Below, piece by piece: positions 22,748 to 31,910 of a stretch of DNA of 64,000 bases. The stretch is taken from assembly GCF_013368755.1 (NCBI RefSeq), contig NC_049565.1, positions 3,224,001 to 3,288,000 of the forward strand. Reading direction: 5' to 3'. The stretch is from Talaromyces rugulosus. Taxonomy: Eukaryota; Ascomycota; Eurotiomycetes; Eurotiales; Trichocomaceae. The notes under the pieces are model-generated. The model saw only the letters and a program-made list of their open reading frames with translations, was not told the origin of the DNA and did not search any database. Every line of letters starts with the position of its first letter. The first letter of the stretch is position 1. The position numbers and the translations under genes are program-made.

Positions 22748-23511
22748 GACAAAAGATATGTAAGCATCACGAAGGGGAGAGGTAAAGGGAAAATATGAAT
22801 AACATACTGAGATGGAAAAGCACTACAATTAGAAAAATGAGAAAAATGAGAAAGTCAAGTTAATTGATATGTCAGATGGAATGAATCCTTGTCCTCTCAT
22901 TCATTGGTTTGGTATACTGATATTATGTGGACCTAATGCATTATCCCTGTAATAACCCAGTAATAGCCCAGAGACAACCCAGAGAACCCAGTCAAGGCCC
23001 AGTCAAACCCCAGTCAAACCCCAATTCCCACCCCAGTTTCCCCAAGCCTAGCCAAAAAAATTCATCCCGTCCTACTTTCAAAGTTGAAGCCTTCGACTTA
23101 AATGTAGATATCTAGGTATTCTGACAAGCGTCGGAATTATCAATAGAACGGTTTGATATTCTGACAACAGTAGAACATTTAAACAGTTCAATACATTCTA
23201 ATATTCCCCGAAATATTTATTTGATTCATGTAGAAATGTATAATGTGTGAATATATGTTTAACATATATAACTACATCGGTACGACGATAGATGTGCATT
23301 TTCCCACCACACCGTAGATACGGCCTTTCCATGTAGAACGAGGCATTGTAAAAGATAAGCAACAGTGAATTCGATATGCCCTTTTCATATTTAAGAAATT
23401 CCTTAAAGATTTCATTGATTTCCTGGTAGAAAGTGTTCTATTTCAGTGTAAACATCAAAACGGGAAAAATGACGGCGTGTAATTTAAATAATTATACCAT
23501 AATTTATGCCG

Positions 23512-23658
23512 GAACTGGGTCGAAATGGGTTATTTCTGGGTTTTCTGGGGCCCCAGTGACTGGGCCTGGGTTGGGCCTGGGTTATGAAGCTTCGACCCAG
23601 ACCCAGACCGGGTTGGGTTTTGGGTCGTGACCTTCGACCCAAAATGGGTTATGCGGAA
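23512..23658. repeat. Right subterminal TGGGTC/GACCCA array
   Basis: Inverted counterpart of 19859-19997, including the same GGGGCCCC core. A weaker CCCAGT-rich array lies at about 22945-23045 inside the element. Confidence 0.8.
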
Positions 23659-23661
23659 GTC

Positions 23662-24049
23662 TATTTCCAACCTACAGATACAAGGTCTTGAGGACGATCC
23701 TTTCCAGGAGGGATAGATTGTGAAGTGCCAGGCTTGGGGATGCCAATCCAGCTTACAAAGGCCTGCATATCCTCCGCGGATTGAGTTGATACATCACAAA
23801 GGATACATCTACCCCTCATGCTCGGTGAATATAACCCTGTTAGGAAGTAGGATCTCATCTAGATCAGGCTTATAAGCTTGAGACCCCATCCCCCAGGATG
23901 AAGGGGCTCAAGCGGTTTATTCTATATCAATATAACCCATCTCTATTTACTTTATATACTGCCTCGACTCCTAGTAGGAACCCCCTCGGAGCCCAGTAGG
24001 TTCCAACTCCCTCATATATAAGTCTTTCAGACACCACGCACTTTACAAT
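23662..24049. other. Region between hAT element and RIP fragment
   Basis: No gene recognised. Confidence 0.4.
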
Positions 24050-24815
24050 AAAGATCTTTACTAAGCTAAATATTAGACAGAGATTCTACTAAATCTAAAT
24101 ACACCCAGACTTTACAGATCTAATTATCTTCTATTGTTGATATAGTATTTTTAAGTATAAAATAATACTGTTTAGCCTTATCAATAGATTAACAATATTT
24201 CAATAATTAATTAATAATATCTTCATAAACTACCTTAACCAGTTTATAATTATATTTATCAATAATCTATTAATATATAGCAAGAACAAGCTAGAGTATA
24301 AGATATATATATAATAAGTGTTGGAGAGACTCTGAGAGGTAGAACTACAAGCTAGTATCAAAAAATATAAGTTTTATATTATATTGATTAAGTATCTAGG
24401 CTTTATTATTATCTTAGAGAGAATAGAGGTTGATCTAGTAAAAATTAAGATTATCTTTTTCTAAAAGACGTTAATAACAGTTTTAGAAGTATAGTTATTC
24501 CTTAGTTTTTATAATTTTTATTAAAAGTTTATAAAGGCCTACAGCTAAACTATAAAGCTATTATATTATCTTACTTAAACTAATATTCTATTTATATAGA
24601 ATAAAAAGTGCGAAGAAATATTTAAAAATCTAAAAAAGAAATTATTAGAAGTCTCAGTACTAGCTTATTATAATCTTAATCACTAAACCCGCGTAGAAAT
24701 AGACATGTTAGATAGAGTAGTGACCACAGTTCTATCTTAACTATATAAGGATAAAGAATAGTATCTAGTTATATACTACTCTATATTAATAACCCTAGCT
24801 AAGTATAATTACAAC
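24050..24815 (+). pseudogene. RIP-mutated fragment of Gypsy family 2 reverse transcriptase
   Basis: It aligns colinearly with 46433-47190 of the intact Gypsy 2 element (reverse transcriptase to RNase H). Matching phrases include AAGATCTT(T/C)ACTAAGCT, GTGTTGGAGAGACTC and AAAGGCCTACAGC. Differences are overwhelmingly C to T and G to A, many in CpA/TpG contexts, so the copy is AT-rich and full of stops: the signature of repeat-induced point mutation. It ends exactly where the Gypsy 1 LTR begins. Confidence 0.85.
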
Positions 24816-25068
24816 TGTGACGGTCCTGACCCAGGCCTCGGGAACCAGCAGTGGCGGCCTGAGGCACCACCAGGGAAAGGGAACCGAGAGCGGTACTGAG
24901 ATGGGAATAACCTCATGCGGAACCATAAAGGGAATAGACTGACGCACACAAAGGAATATTTCTCATGTAACTAGCGGGGGAGGTTCTTTCTCTTCCTCTT
25001 TCCCTTCTCATGTTTGGTTTTCTCGTTGCTGAGTACTCTTAGAGGATAGGAATCGACTCGTCGTCACA
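24816..25068 (+). repeat. Gypsy 1 5' LTR
   Basis: 253 bp, TGTGACGG...CGTCACA; one mismatch to the 3' LTR. The predicted transcript start is near 25010. Confidence 0.92.
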
Positions 25069-25069
25069 T

Positions 25070-25081
25070 AAAACCAAACAT
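25070..25081 (+). promoter_or_regulatory. Gypsy 1 self-priming primer-binding site
   Basis: AAAACCAAACAT lies one base after the 5' LTR and is a perfect 12 nt reverse complement of ATGTTTGGTTTT at 25010-25021 inside the LTR. This is the arrangement known from Tf1/sushi elements, which prime with the 5' end of their own RNA instead of a tRNA. Confidence 0.75.
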
Positions 25082-25201
25082 CACTTCCTTTATCTTTTAC
25101 TCAAGACTGCAAAGCTTGTACAGCAGTGTCAGCAATCTGACTATCGCTCAAGCTACGTCTTGATCCTTTTATTGTATCACCGCTGAGCCTGGAAGACCAA
25201 G

Positions 25202-26434
25202 ATGGTACGACCAGTAAGCATGGGTGAGGATCGCCAAGGGCCAGTGCAAGAGGCACAGGCAGACCCGATGGGGGCAAACGAGTCGAGCGAAGCACCGGGA
25301 CGTCGTTTGACCTTTGGTCTGGAGGACCTTGAGCTGGATGAACATCTGTCGCCTACACAGATGAACGAACAAGAATTTTTGTCGCTTTGCCGCACTGATC
25401 CCCAGAGGTTGTTCGACCGGATGTACGAACAGCAGGACAAGAGTGCACAGCAAGCAGAGGATCTGAGGATCCAGAACGAGAAAGAACAGCAGAGCCTGAT
25501 GGTCGAAGTCGCCAACCTCAAGCAGACCATCCGTGACCAGACAGCTGCTATGAGGGAGCTCATTGAGGAGCGCGACACCGCTCAGGATAGAGCCGACAGG
25601 ACTGGGTGGGGTACTCCAGCTCCAGAAGGGAAGCACACCAAGAGTACCAAGTTGCCAGATGGGCAGGTGCTGGTGGATGGGAAGGACCCTAAGTTTGAGT
25701 CGTGGCTTATCGATGTCGAAGGGAAGCTCGAAGCCAACGCTGACCACTATCCTACTGCCCAGGCACGCATGGCCTATGTGAAGAGCATGTGCAAAGGAGA
25801 AGCAGCGAATCACCTGCTTGCTCGCATGAGAAAGGACTCGCCTGATCGATATCATGATGTGGACGACATCTTTGACCACCTTCGTACCCTGTACCAGGAC
25901 GCCAATAGGGTCATCAACGCCAAGATGGAACTGCGACGCCTCATGATGAGAGACACCAAGTTCCAGCCTTTTCTCTCGCAATTCGTACTGCTTGCTCAGG
26001 ATGCAGGCTTGGCCACTAGCGAGTGGAAAGAGGACCTGTTCTACAAGTTGTCCTTTGAGTTGCAGCGCGCAATGATCAAAGAGAGTAACGACCCACGCGT
26101 CTCGTACCAGGAATTCGTCAAGGAATGCAGCACCACTGCCAATCGTCTCGAGCAGATCAACACCAGCGAGAAGCGTGCACGCCCACGTAAGACCGATACA
26201 TACCCTAGACCTGGCGAGAGCTACCCAAATCCAGCAACTCCGAAAGCGAAGAATGGATCAGAAGGCCTACCGTGGTTGGAACGAAAGAAGCTGATGGAGG
26301 AGAACAAGTGCTTTAACTGCAAGTTGCCAGGGCACAGAGCATTTGATTGCCCTCTGAAGAAGAAAGCACCAGAGCTGAAGAATCTTGAGGAAGTCAGCCC
26401 ACCGGAGAGTCAGTCGGAAAACGACCATGCCTAG
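25202..26434 (+). CDS. gag: Gypsy 1 Gag
   Basis: 410 aa structural protein. An N-terminal region with predicted coiled coil (about residues 70-125) is followed by a capsid-like helical region (about 140-300; AHARM-type stretch with KGEAANHLL) and a single CCHC zinc knuckle near the C-terminus (CFNCKLPGHRAFDC). It ends at TAG 26432, and pol lies in the -1 frame. ATG at 25202 is the first after the LTR. Homologous to the Gypsy 2 Gag. Confidence 0.9.
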   Translation: MVRPVSMGEDRQGPVQEAQADPMGANESSEAPGRRLTFGLEDLELDEHLSPTQMNEQEFLSLCRTDPQRLFDRMYEQQDKSAQQAEDLRIQNEKEQQSLMVEVANLKQTIRDQTAAMRELIEERDTAQDRADRTGWGTPAPEGKHTKSTKLPDGQVLVDGKDPKFESWLIDVEGKLEANADHYPTAQARMAYVKSMCKGEAANHLLARMRKDSPDRYHDVDDIFDHLRTLYQDANRVINAKMELRRLMMRDTKFQPFLSQFVLLAQDAGLATSEWKEDLFYKLSFELQRAMIKESNDPRVSYQEFVKECSTTANRLEQINTSEKRARPRKTDTYPRPGESYPNPATPKAKNGSEGLPWLERKKLMEENKCFNCKLPGHRAFDCPLKKKAPELKNLEEVSPPESQSENDHA

Positions 26435-26478
26435 GGAAAGACTCCTCTCTAGGCATTGCGAGTGTTGATTTATCATCT

Positions 26479-29400
26479 TTGGACCTTTCCCAGTTATTGG
26501 GGAGAGAGCAGGATAGTCTAGTCTCACCTATTCGATTAGCTAAGAATGGACTTTCTATTGCCACCAAAGCGTTAATGGACACTGGAGCAAATGGTTACGC
26601 TTTCCTTGATATTTTTCTTGCCGAGAAGCTCGCACGCCATTTCCAAACTCACGTAATCCCCTTGGAACAACCCTGTGCAGTGAAAGGGTATGACGGCAAG
26701 ACAGCCGCACCGATTACACACCTAATACGCCTGACTTTGAAGATACAAGGACGAGTACAGCAGCATCTTCCTTTCCTGATAGTAGAGCTAGGGAAACATG
26801 ATGTCATCCTTGGACGAATGTGGATGGCAGAGCACGGTGTCTTGATAGACTGTCGCCATCATCGGTTACTCTGGCCAGAAGAGGTTTCCCTGAAGGATGA
26901 GCTGTTGTCCAAGCAAGACCTCTTTATCCCCAAAGCAATCCTCTCCCGACCGAAGAAAGTTTCCACAGAGCATCAGAAGGATGCCGATCGACGAGATGGT
27001 CTCTTTAATGAAGAAATCAGACAGGAGGCTACTGGTGAAGCACTATGTGAGACTACACCTGTGGATACTATCCCCAGATCACGTTGGACCAGCCACCGAA
27101 AGGAACAGCTCGTGGCGTTGGCAAAGATGAACCAACAGTTGAGCAGCGCGCGTAATGACCTCTCCGAGGAAAAGGCAAATCCAGTACACCGCCAGAAACA
27201 AGCCAAGCCTGCGAAACCGAAGCCTGAGGTGCAGATAGCACTTATTGGGGCCACAGGATTCGTGAGGTGCTTGAAGGATAAGAATACAACCACCTTCATG
27301 ACGAGCTTCCATGAAATCGAAAAGGTCATACAGGATAAACAGGAAGACCACCTAGGAATTGAGGAGCTTGCTGAGATTAGGCAGAAACTACCCGAGAGGT
27401 ATCAGGAATACGCGGATGTATTCTCTAAACGGGAATCAGACAAGCTTCCAGATCATAAAGGCTACGATCATCGGATTGAGCTAACCAGCGAGCAAGAGCT
27501 AGGTTACAGCCCCTTATACCGAATGAACCTGAAAGAGCTTGAGGCTGCGCGAGAATATATCCTGGACAATCTGAATAAAGGTTTTATTGTGCCTAGCAAC
27601 GCACCCTTCGCATCGCCAATTCTCATGGCATCCAAGCCAGATGGAGGACTTCGATTCTGCGTGGATTACCGGAAGCTGAACGCTCTGACCAAGAAAGACC
27701 GATATCCACTGCCGCTAATTGAAGAAGTCTTTGAGCGGCTGAGCAAGGCAAAGATATTCACCAAATTGGACATACGGCAAGGTTTCCATCGCATCAGAAT
27801 GAGCTCGGAGTCAGAGGACTTGACAACCTTCCGATGTCGATATGGAACATACAAGTACAAGGTGATGCCTTTTGGGTTGACAAATGGACCAGCAACTTTT
27901 CAGCGACTGGTGAATGACATCTTTATGGACTGTCTTGACAAGTTTCTAGTAGCGTTCGTCGACGACCTACTGATTTACAGTGAGAATGAGCTTGAGCATC
28001 AGGCACATGTGAAATTCGTGCTGGAAAGACTGAGAGCAGCTGGGCTGCAGGCTGCAATCCATAAATGCGAATTCCATGTCAAAACCACACGGTATCTAGG
28101 ATTCATCGTCACGCCAGAAGGAATCAAGGTTGACCCGACTAAGATCGATACTATCCTGAAATGGATGGCCCCAGGAACTGTGCGAGGAGTGCAATCGTTT
28201 CTAGGGTTCTGCAACTTCTACCGGAAGTTTATACGGGAATATAGTCGGATAGCCAAACCCCTGAACCGCCTAACTCGGGTAGATGTCCCCTTTGTCTGGG
28301 ACAGCGACTGCGAACTGGCATTTGAGAAGCTAAAGAAGTTGTTAACCGAGGCTCCAGTGTTATGCCACTACCAACCAGAGCGATCGACACGGGTAGAAAC
28401 AGATGCCTCTGATGGGGTGGTCGCAGCGGTCTTGTCGCAGTGTTGCGAGGATAACAAGTGGCATCCGGTAGCGTTCTACTCGGCAACAATGATGCCAGCT
28501 GAGAGGAACTACGACATTCATGATAAGGAGATGCTCGCGATCATCAAGGCCCTGAAAGAATGGAGACCCGAGTTGATAGGGCTCCAAGGGGAGGAGCGGT
28601 TTGAGATCCTATCCGACCACCGAGCTCTTGAATACTTCATGTCCACAAAGTCATTAAACGCCCGACAGGCGAGATGGTGCGAATTCTTGCATGAGTTTCA
28701 CTTCACTCTAAAGTATCGACCGGGCAAGGCCAACGTACTCGCGGACACCTTGACCCGACGACATGGTAATGAGGCAGGTAATCTGGACCATCGGAAGAGG
28801 ATTCTACTCCCAGAAGAAGTCTTAGATAGCAGAATCATTGAGGAGCTGAACTGCGGAAAGTATCCACAGGCCGATAACCTGGGAGCAGAAGTCCACGTGG
28901 TCATGGCTGGGACCGATCTGGTGCCTCGCGCCATAATGGCTAATAAGCAATATGCTGCCACAGCTGAAGCAAAGGAACGAGTAGAGCACTCGGGAGAGGA
29001 CTGGCAAATTATCAACGAGACGGTACTATTCAAAGGCCGCTTATACGTTCCTGAGGAAGGAGACCTGCGCACACGTTTGTTGGATGAGATCCATCGCCAA
29101 CCATCTACTGCCCATCCTGGAAGGACAAAGACTCGGAGCTTGGTTAAAGAACGCTATTATTGGGAGTCATGGAGTAAGGATGTGAACCGTTACCTGGACA
29201 ACTGCATGGTGTGCAAGCGGACGAATACTTGGAGGGACCTGCCTCCCGGACTGCTGAACCCGTTGCCTATCCCAGATCGACCTTGGCAACATATCTCAAT
29301 GGATTTCATGACTTACCCGCAGGACCGCAAAGGATACAACACAGTATTCGTGATTGTGGACCGACTTAGCAAAGCACCAGTGTCAATACCTTGTCAGAAA

Positions 29401-30474
29401 GAGACCACGGCCAAGGGAATGGCCCGGTTGTGGTTGGAGAATGTGTTCCGCTGGACAGGACCCCCTGACTCTATTGTATCAGACAGGGGTGGTCAATTCG
29501 TGTCAGAATTCTGGTCGGAGGTGTGCCGCTGCCTTGGAATCAAGCTGAAGCTGTCAACTGCCCACCACCCTCAGACCGACGGACAGACAGAGATCGCCAA
29601 CCAGTACTTATCACAGAAGCTGAGAGCATTTGTGAACCACGCGCAGGACGACTGGTCAGACTGGTTGCCGATGATGGATTACGCAGCAGCAACCCTACCT
29701 CAAGAGTCGATTGGACTGTCGCCATTCATGGTCGAGAGGGGATACCAGCCACGCACCTCATTCGATTGGAAGTCACCTGAACCACCAAGGAAACTAACCC
29801 TGAACGAAGAGGATGCCAAGTCATGGCTAGGTCGAATGCATAGCGCCTGGGAAGTGGCGAGGACGAACCTCCAGAAGAGTCAGGAGCGACAGCAGTTGAC
29901 GGCCAACAGGAAGCGCCGACCACTCAACTTCGATGTAGGTGATCATGTCATGGTTACCACGAAGCACTGGGAAACGGGGCGGCCTAGTAGGAAGCTGGAC
30001 ATCCAGGCAAATGGTCCATACCGAATCAAGAAGCGAATTGGCAACTCTTTCGAACTGGAATTGCCGGACGGGATCAACGTGCATCCTGTATTCTCACCGG
30101 AGAAACTGAGGCGAGCGGCAACCACAGAACCATTACCAGGACAGCTGGAAGAGCCGGCAGAGCCTATCGAGGTGAATGGACAGGATGAGTGGGTGGTTGA
30201 AAAAGTATTGGACGCCCGGGTACGCTGGAAAAAGCTTTATTACCGGATAAAATGGTTAGGTCATGACATCGATATGGAGTGGTACCCAGCCGGAAATTTC
30301 AAGAACGCTCCTGTCATGTTGAAGGAGTACCATGACTGCTACCCAGAGAAGCCAGGACCACCGAAACACCTCCAGGAATGGTTGAAGGCAGCGGAGGAGG
30401 ACAGATTCGTGCCAGACGGGGGAGATGACAGCATGCTTGAGGGCAAGCATGGCCTAGAAGGGGGGGTAGTGTGA
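26479..30474 (+). CDS. pol: Gypsy 1 Pol (PR-RT-RNaseH-IN-chromodomain)
   Basis: About 1331 aa from the first TTG; the frame is open further upstream across the gag stop, so synthesis probably uses a -1 frameshift, not an own start. Aspartic protease motif DTGANGYAFLD; reverse transcriptase LDIRQGFHRIRM and FVDDLLIYS; RNase H VETDASDGVVAAVL; integrase HHCC zinc finger (HRQPSTAHPGRTK ... CMVCKR), then DDE core (SMDFM, SDRGGQF, TDGQTEIANQYL). The C-terminal chromodomain (EWVVEKVLDARVRWKK ... YRIKWLG) targets insertion to chromatin marks in this clade. No stops; likely functional. Confidence 0.93.
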   Translation: MDLSQLLGREQDSLVSPIRLAKNGLSIATKALMDTGANGYAFLDIFLAEKLARHFQTHVIPLEQPCAVKGYDGKTAAPITHLIRLTLKIQGRVQQHLPFLIVELGKHDVILGRMWMAEHGVLIDCRHHRLLWPEEVSLKDELLSKQDLFIPKAILSRPKKVSTEHQKDADRRDGLFNEEIRQEATGEALCETTPVDTIPRSRWTSHRKEQLVALAKMNQQLSSARNDLSEEKANPVHRQKQAKPAKPKPEVQIALIGATGFVRCLKDKNTTTFMTSFHEIEKVIQDKQEDHLGIEELAEIRQKLPERYQEYADVFSKRESDKLPDHKGYDHRIELTSEQELGYSPLYRMNLKELEAAREYILDNLNKGFIVPSNAPFASPILMASKPDGGLRFCVDYRKLNALTKKDRYPLPLIEEVFERLSKAKIFTKLDIRQGFHRIRMSSESEDLTTFRCRYGTYKYKVMPFGLTNGPATFQRLVNDIFMDCLDKFLVAFVDDLLIYSENELEHQAHVKFVLERLRAAGLQAAIHKCEFHVKTTRYLGFIVTPEGIKVDPTKIDTILKWMAPGTVRGVQSFLGFCNFYRKFIREYSRIAKPLNRLTRVDVPFVWDSDCELAFEKLKKLLTEAPVLCHYQPERSTRVETDASDGVVAAVLSQCCEDNKWHPVAFYSATMMPAERNYDIHDKEMLAIIKALKEWRPELIGLQGEERFEILSDHRALEYFMSTKSLNARQARWCEFLHEFHFTLKYRPGKANVLADTLTRRHGNEAGNLDHRKRILLPEEVLDSRIIEELNCGKYPQADNLGAEVHVVMAGTDLVPRAIMANKQYAATAEAKERVEHSGEDWQIINETVLFKGRLYVPEEGDLRTRLLDEIHRQPSTAHPGRTKTRSLVKERYYWESWSKDVNRYLDNCMVCKRTNTWRDLPPGLLNPLPIPDRPWQHISMDFMTYPQDRKGYNTVFVIVDRLSKAPVSIPCQKETTAKGMARLWLENVFRWTGPPDSIVSDRGGQFVSEFWSEVCRCLGIKLKLSTAHHPQTDGQTEIANQYLSQKLRAFVNHAQDDWSDWLPMMDYAAATLPQESIGLSPFMVERGYQPRTSFDWKSPEPPRKLTLNEEDAKSWLGRMHSAWEVARTNLQKSQERQQLTANRKRRPLNFDVGDHVMVTTKHWETGRPSRKLDIQANGPYRIKKRIGNSFELELPDGINVHPVFSPEKLRRAATTEPLPGQLEEPAEPIEVNGQDEWVVEKVLDARVRWKKLYYRIKWLGHDIDMEWYPAGNFKNAPVMLKEYHDCYPEKPGPPKHLQEWLKAAEEDRFVPDGGDDSMLEGKHGLEGGVV
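30456..30466 (+). other. Gypsy 1 polypurine tract
   Basis: AGAAGGGGGGG immediately before the 3' LTR; plus-strand priming site. Confidence 0.7.
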
Positions 30475-30722
30475 CGGTCCTGACCCAGGCCTCGGGAACC
30501 AGCAGTGGCGGCCTGAGGCACCACCAGGGAAAGGGAACCGAGAGCGGTACTGAGATGGGAATAACCTCATGCGGAACCATAAAGGGAATAGACTGACGCA
30601 CACAAAGGAATATTTCTCATGTAACTAGCGGGGGAGGTTCTTTCTCTTCCTCTTTCCCTTCTCATGTTTGGTTTTCTCGTTGCAGAGTACTCTTAGAGGA
30701 TAGGAATCGACTCGTCGTCACA
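30470..30722 (+). repeat. Gypsy 1 3' LTR
   Basis: 253 bp, nearly identical to 24816-25068. Confidence 0.92.
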
Positions 30723-31006
30723 CTGGTTTCAGAATATTAGAGAATAGACAAAGGAACAACGAGACAAAGCAATCGAACGAGCTACCAACAACCTAGGTGT
30801 TTCGACTCTTAATGCGAGATTCAGTACAGTTTGTGAAATACAGTATCGAGTAATGATTCCGCGGCATCTATTACTGAGAAATCATACTTCTCATTTAATG
30901 CAACCGACACTCCCGAAGAGTCATTACGATCAGACTCTCCCAAACGATGCCAGAGGATGCATGACGACTGATAGACTAATCATACCGCAGCAATAGAGGA
31001 TGGATA
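30723..31006. other. Short region between Gypsy 1 and TIR element
   Basis: No gene recognised. It does not continue the RIP-mutated Gypsy 2 fragment found on the left of Gypsy 1. Confidence 0.4.
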
Positions 31007-31282
31007 CAGAGACATTCGAAACTTCCTTCATATCGAACACACTCTTTGATTATTTTACCCCCGCTGCCCAGGCGGCCCAGTATTTTTTAGTGTTCCGCCA
31101 CATGTGTTATGTTTTGTTTATGACATGTTTTAAACCACTAAACTTTTATGGGTTAGTTTATTTATTAAATATGGTGTGTCCTGTCATTAACAAGGCGAAA
31201 CAAGTATTGCACGATTATGGTAATATTGCAGAGAATGTTCAACTAACCATTTACAGTATAGATTGCAAATTTTTCTTCAAAA

Positions 31283-31408
31283 GTGGGGCAAAATTAAAGA
31301 AGAGAGTGTGTCAAGGTGAAGCAGGTTTCGGGTTTTGCACCTTATTTCGAAGAATTTCGAAACCTCCTTCACCTGTAACAAACACACTCTCTTAAATTTT
31401 GCCCCGCT
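31283..31408. repeat. Palindromic pair of TIR-family ends
   Basis: Arms of about 46-48 bp, (GGGGCAAAATTAAAG...GGTTTCG) and its inverse, lie around a 26 bp centre. Each arm matches a terminal end of the MITE family, so this looks like two element ends fused tail to tail. Confidence 0.65.
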
Positions 31409-31910
31409 GCCAAGATCCACTAACCACATTTTGTCTAGATACGGAAATTTCATGATTGAATATGTTTCGAAATGGTCGCCTAATTACAATACCTGACAGC
31501 CATTTCAAGGCTATTAGATGTTGGTGGTAATCAATCGCGACGACTTGCGATCAGCCTCATGCCCCGCTTTAACCATTTCCAAACGTAAACTGCTAAGTTA
31601 CCAGCAGCCTTTTGTTGCGCGAAAAGAAAATATTTAGCAATACGTTTAGTTCTATTGGGCAAGTGTGGATGAGCGAGACAGAACTAGTGGGTTTTGTTTG
31701 CTTGCGTCTTGTAAGAGACTTGGCCGTCTAAAAAGGGGACTTGCATGTCCTGGTCTCCGACTGGTCGAAACCATGCTAACGTTAAGTCAATTTCGCTGGT
31801 TTATCGCGTGTTGCCCTTGATTCGGGTCGATCTAATCTCTGAAAAGGTGCCCATCCCACCCCAATACATACCCGGTTTAGAGGTAGAAAATAAGTGTATC
31901 AAGTAAAGCA

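Larger units (their letters stand above)
19851..23661 (-). mobile_element. hAT-type DNA transposon, apparently intact
   Basis: About 3.8 kb. The ends share an imperfect short inverted repeat (AG(T/A)CTTCCGCA), followed inward by dense GACCCA/TGGGTC arrays at both ends. It encodes a three-exon hAT transposase with no stop. I could not identify a convincing 8 bp target duplication, so the outermost bases are approximate. Confidence 0.8.
24816..30722 (+). mobile_element. Gypsy 1: intact chromoviral LTR retrotransposon
   Basis: 5.9 kb element with 253 bp LTRs starting TGTGACGG and ending CGTCACA, a self-complementary primer-binding site, gag, pol (protease, reverse transcriptase, RNase H, integrase, chromodomain) and a polypurine tract. 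The LTRs differ at one base that I could see (T versus A near 25030 / 30684), so insertion is recent. No target-site duplication: flanks are ACAAC and CTGGT. Confidence 0.93.

Noticed and set aside
31000..31395. 131 aa plus-strand frame
   Set aside because: It runs through the left TIR and the palindromic TIR pair of the mobile element; coding looks accidental.
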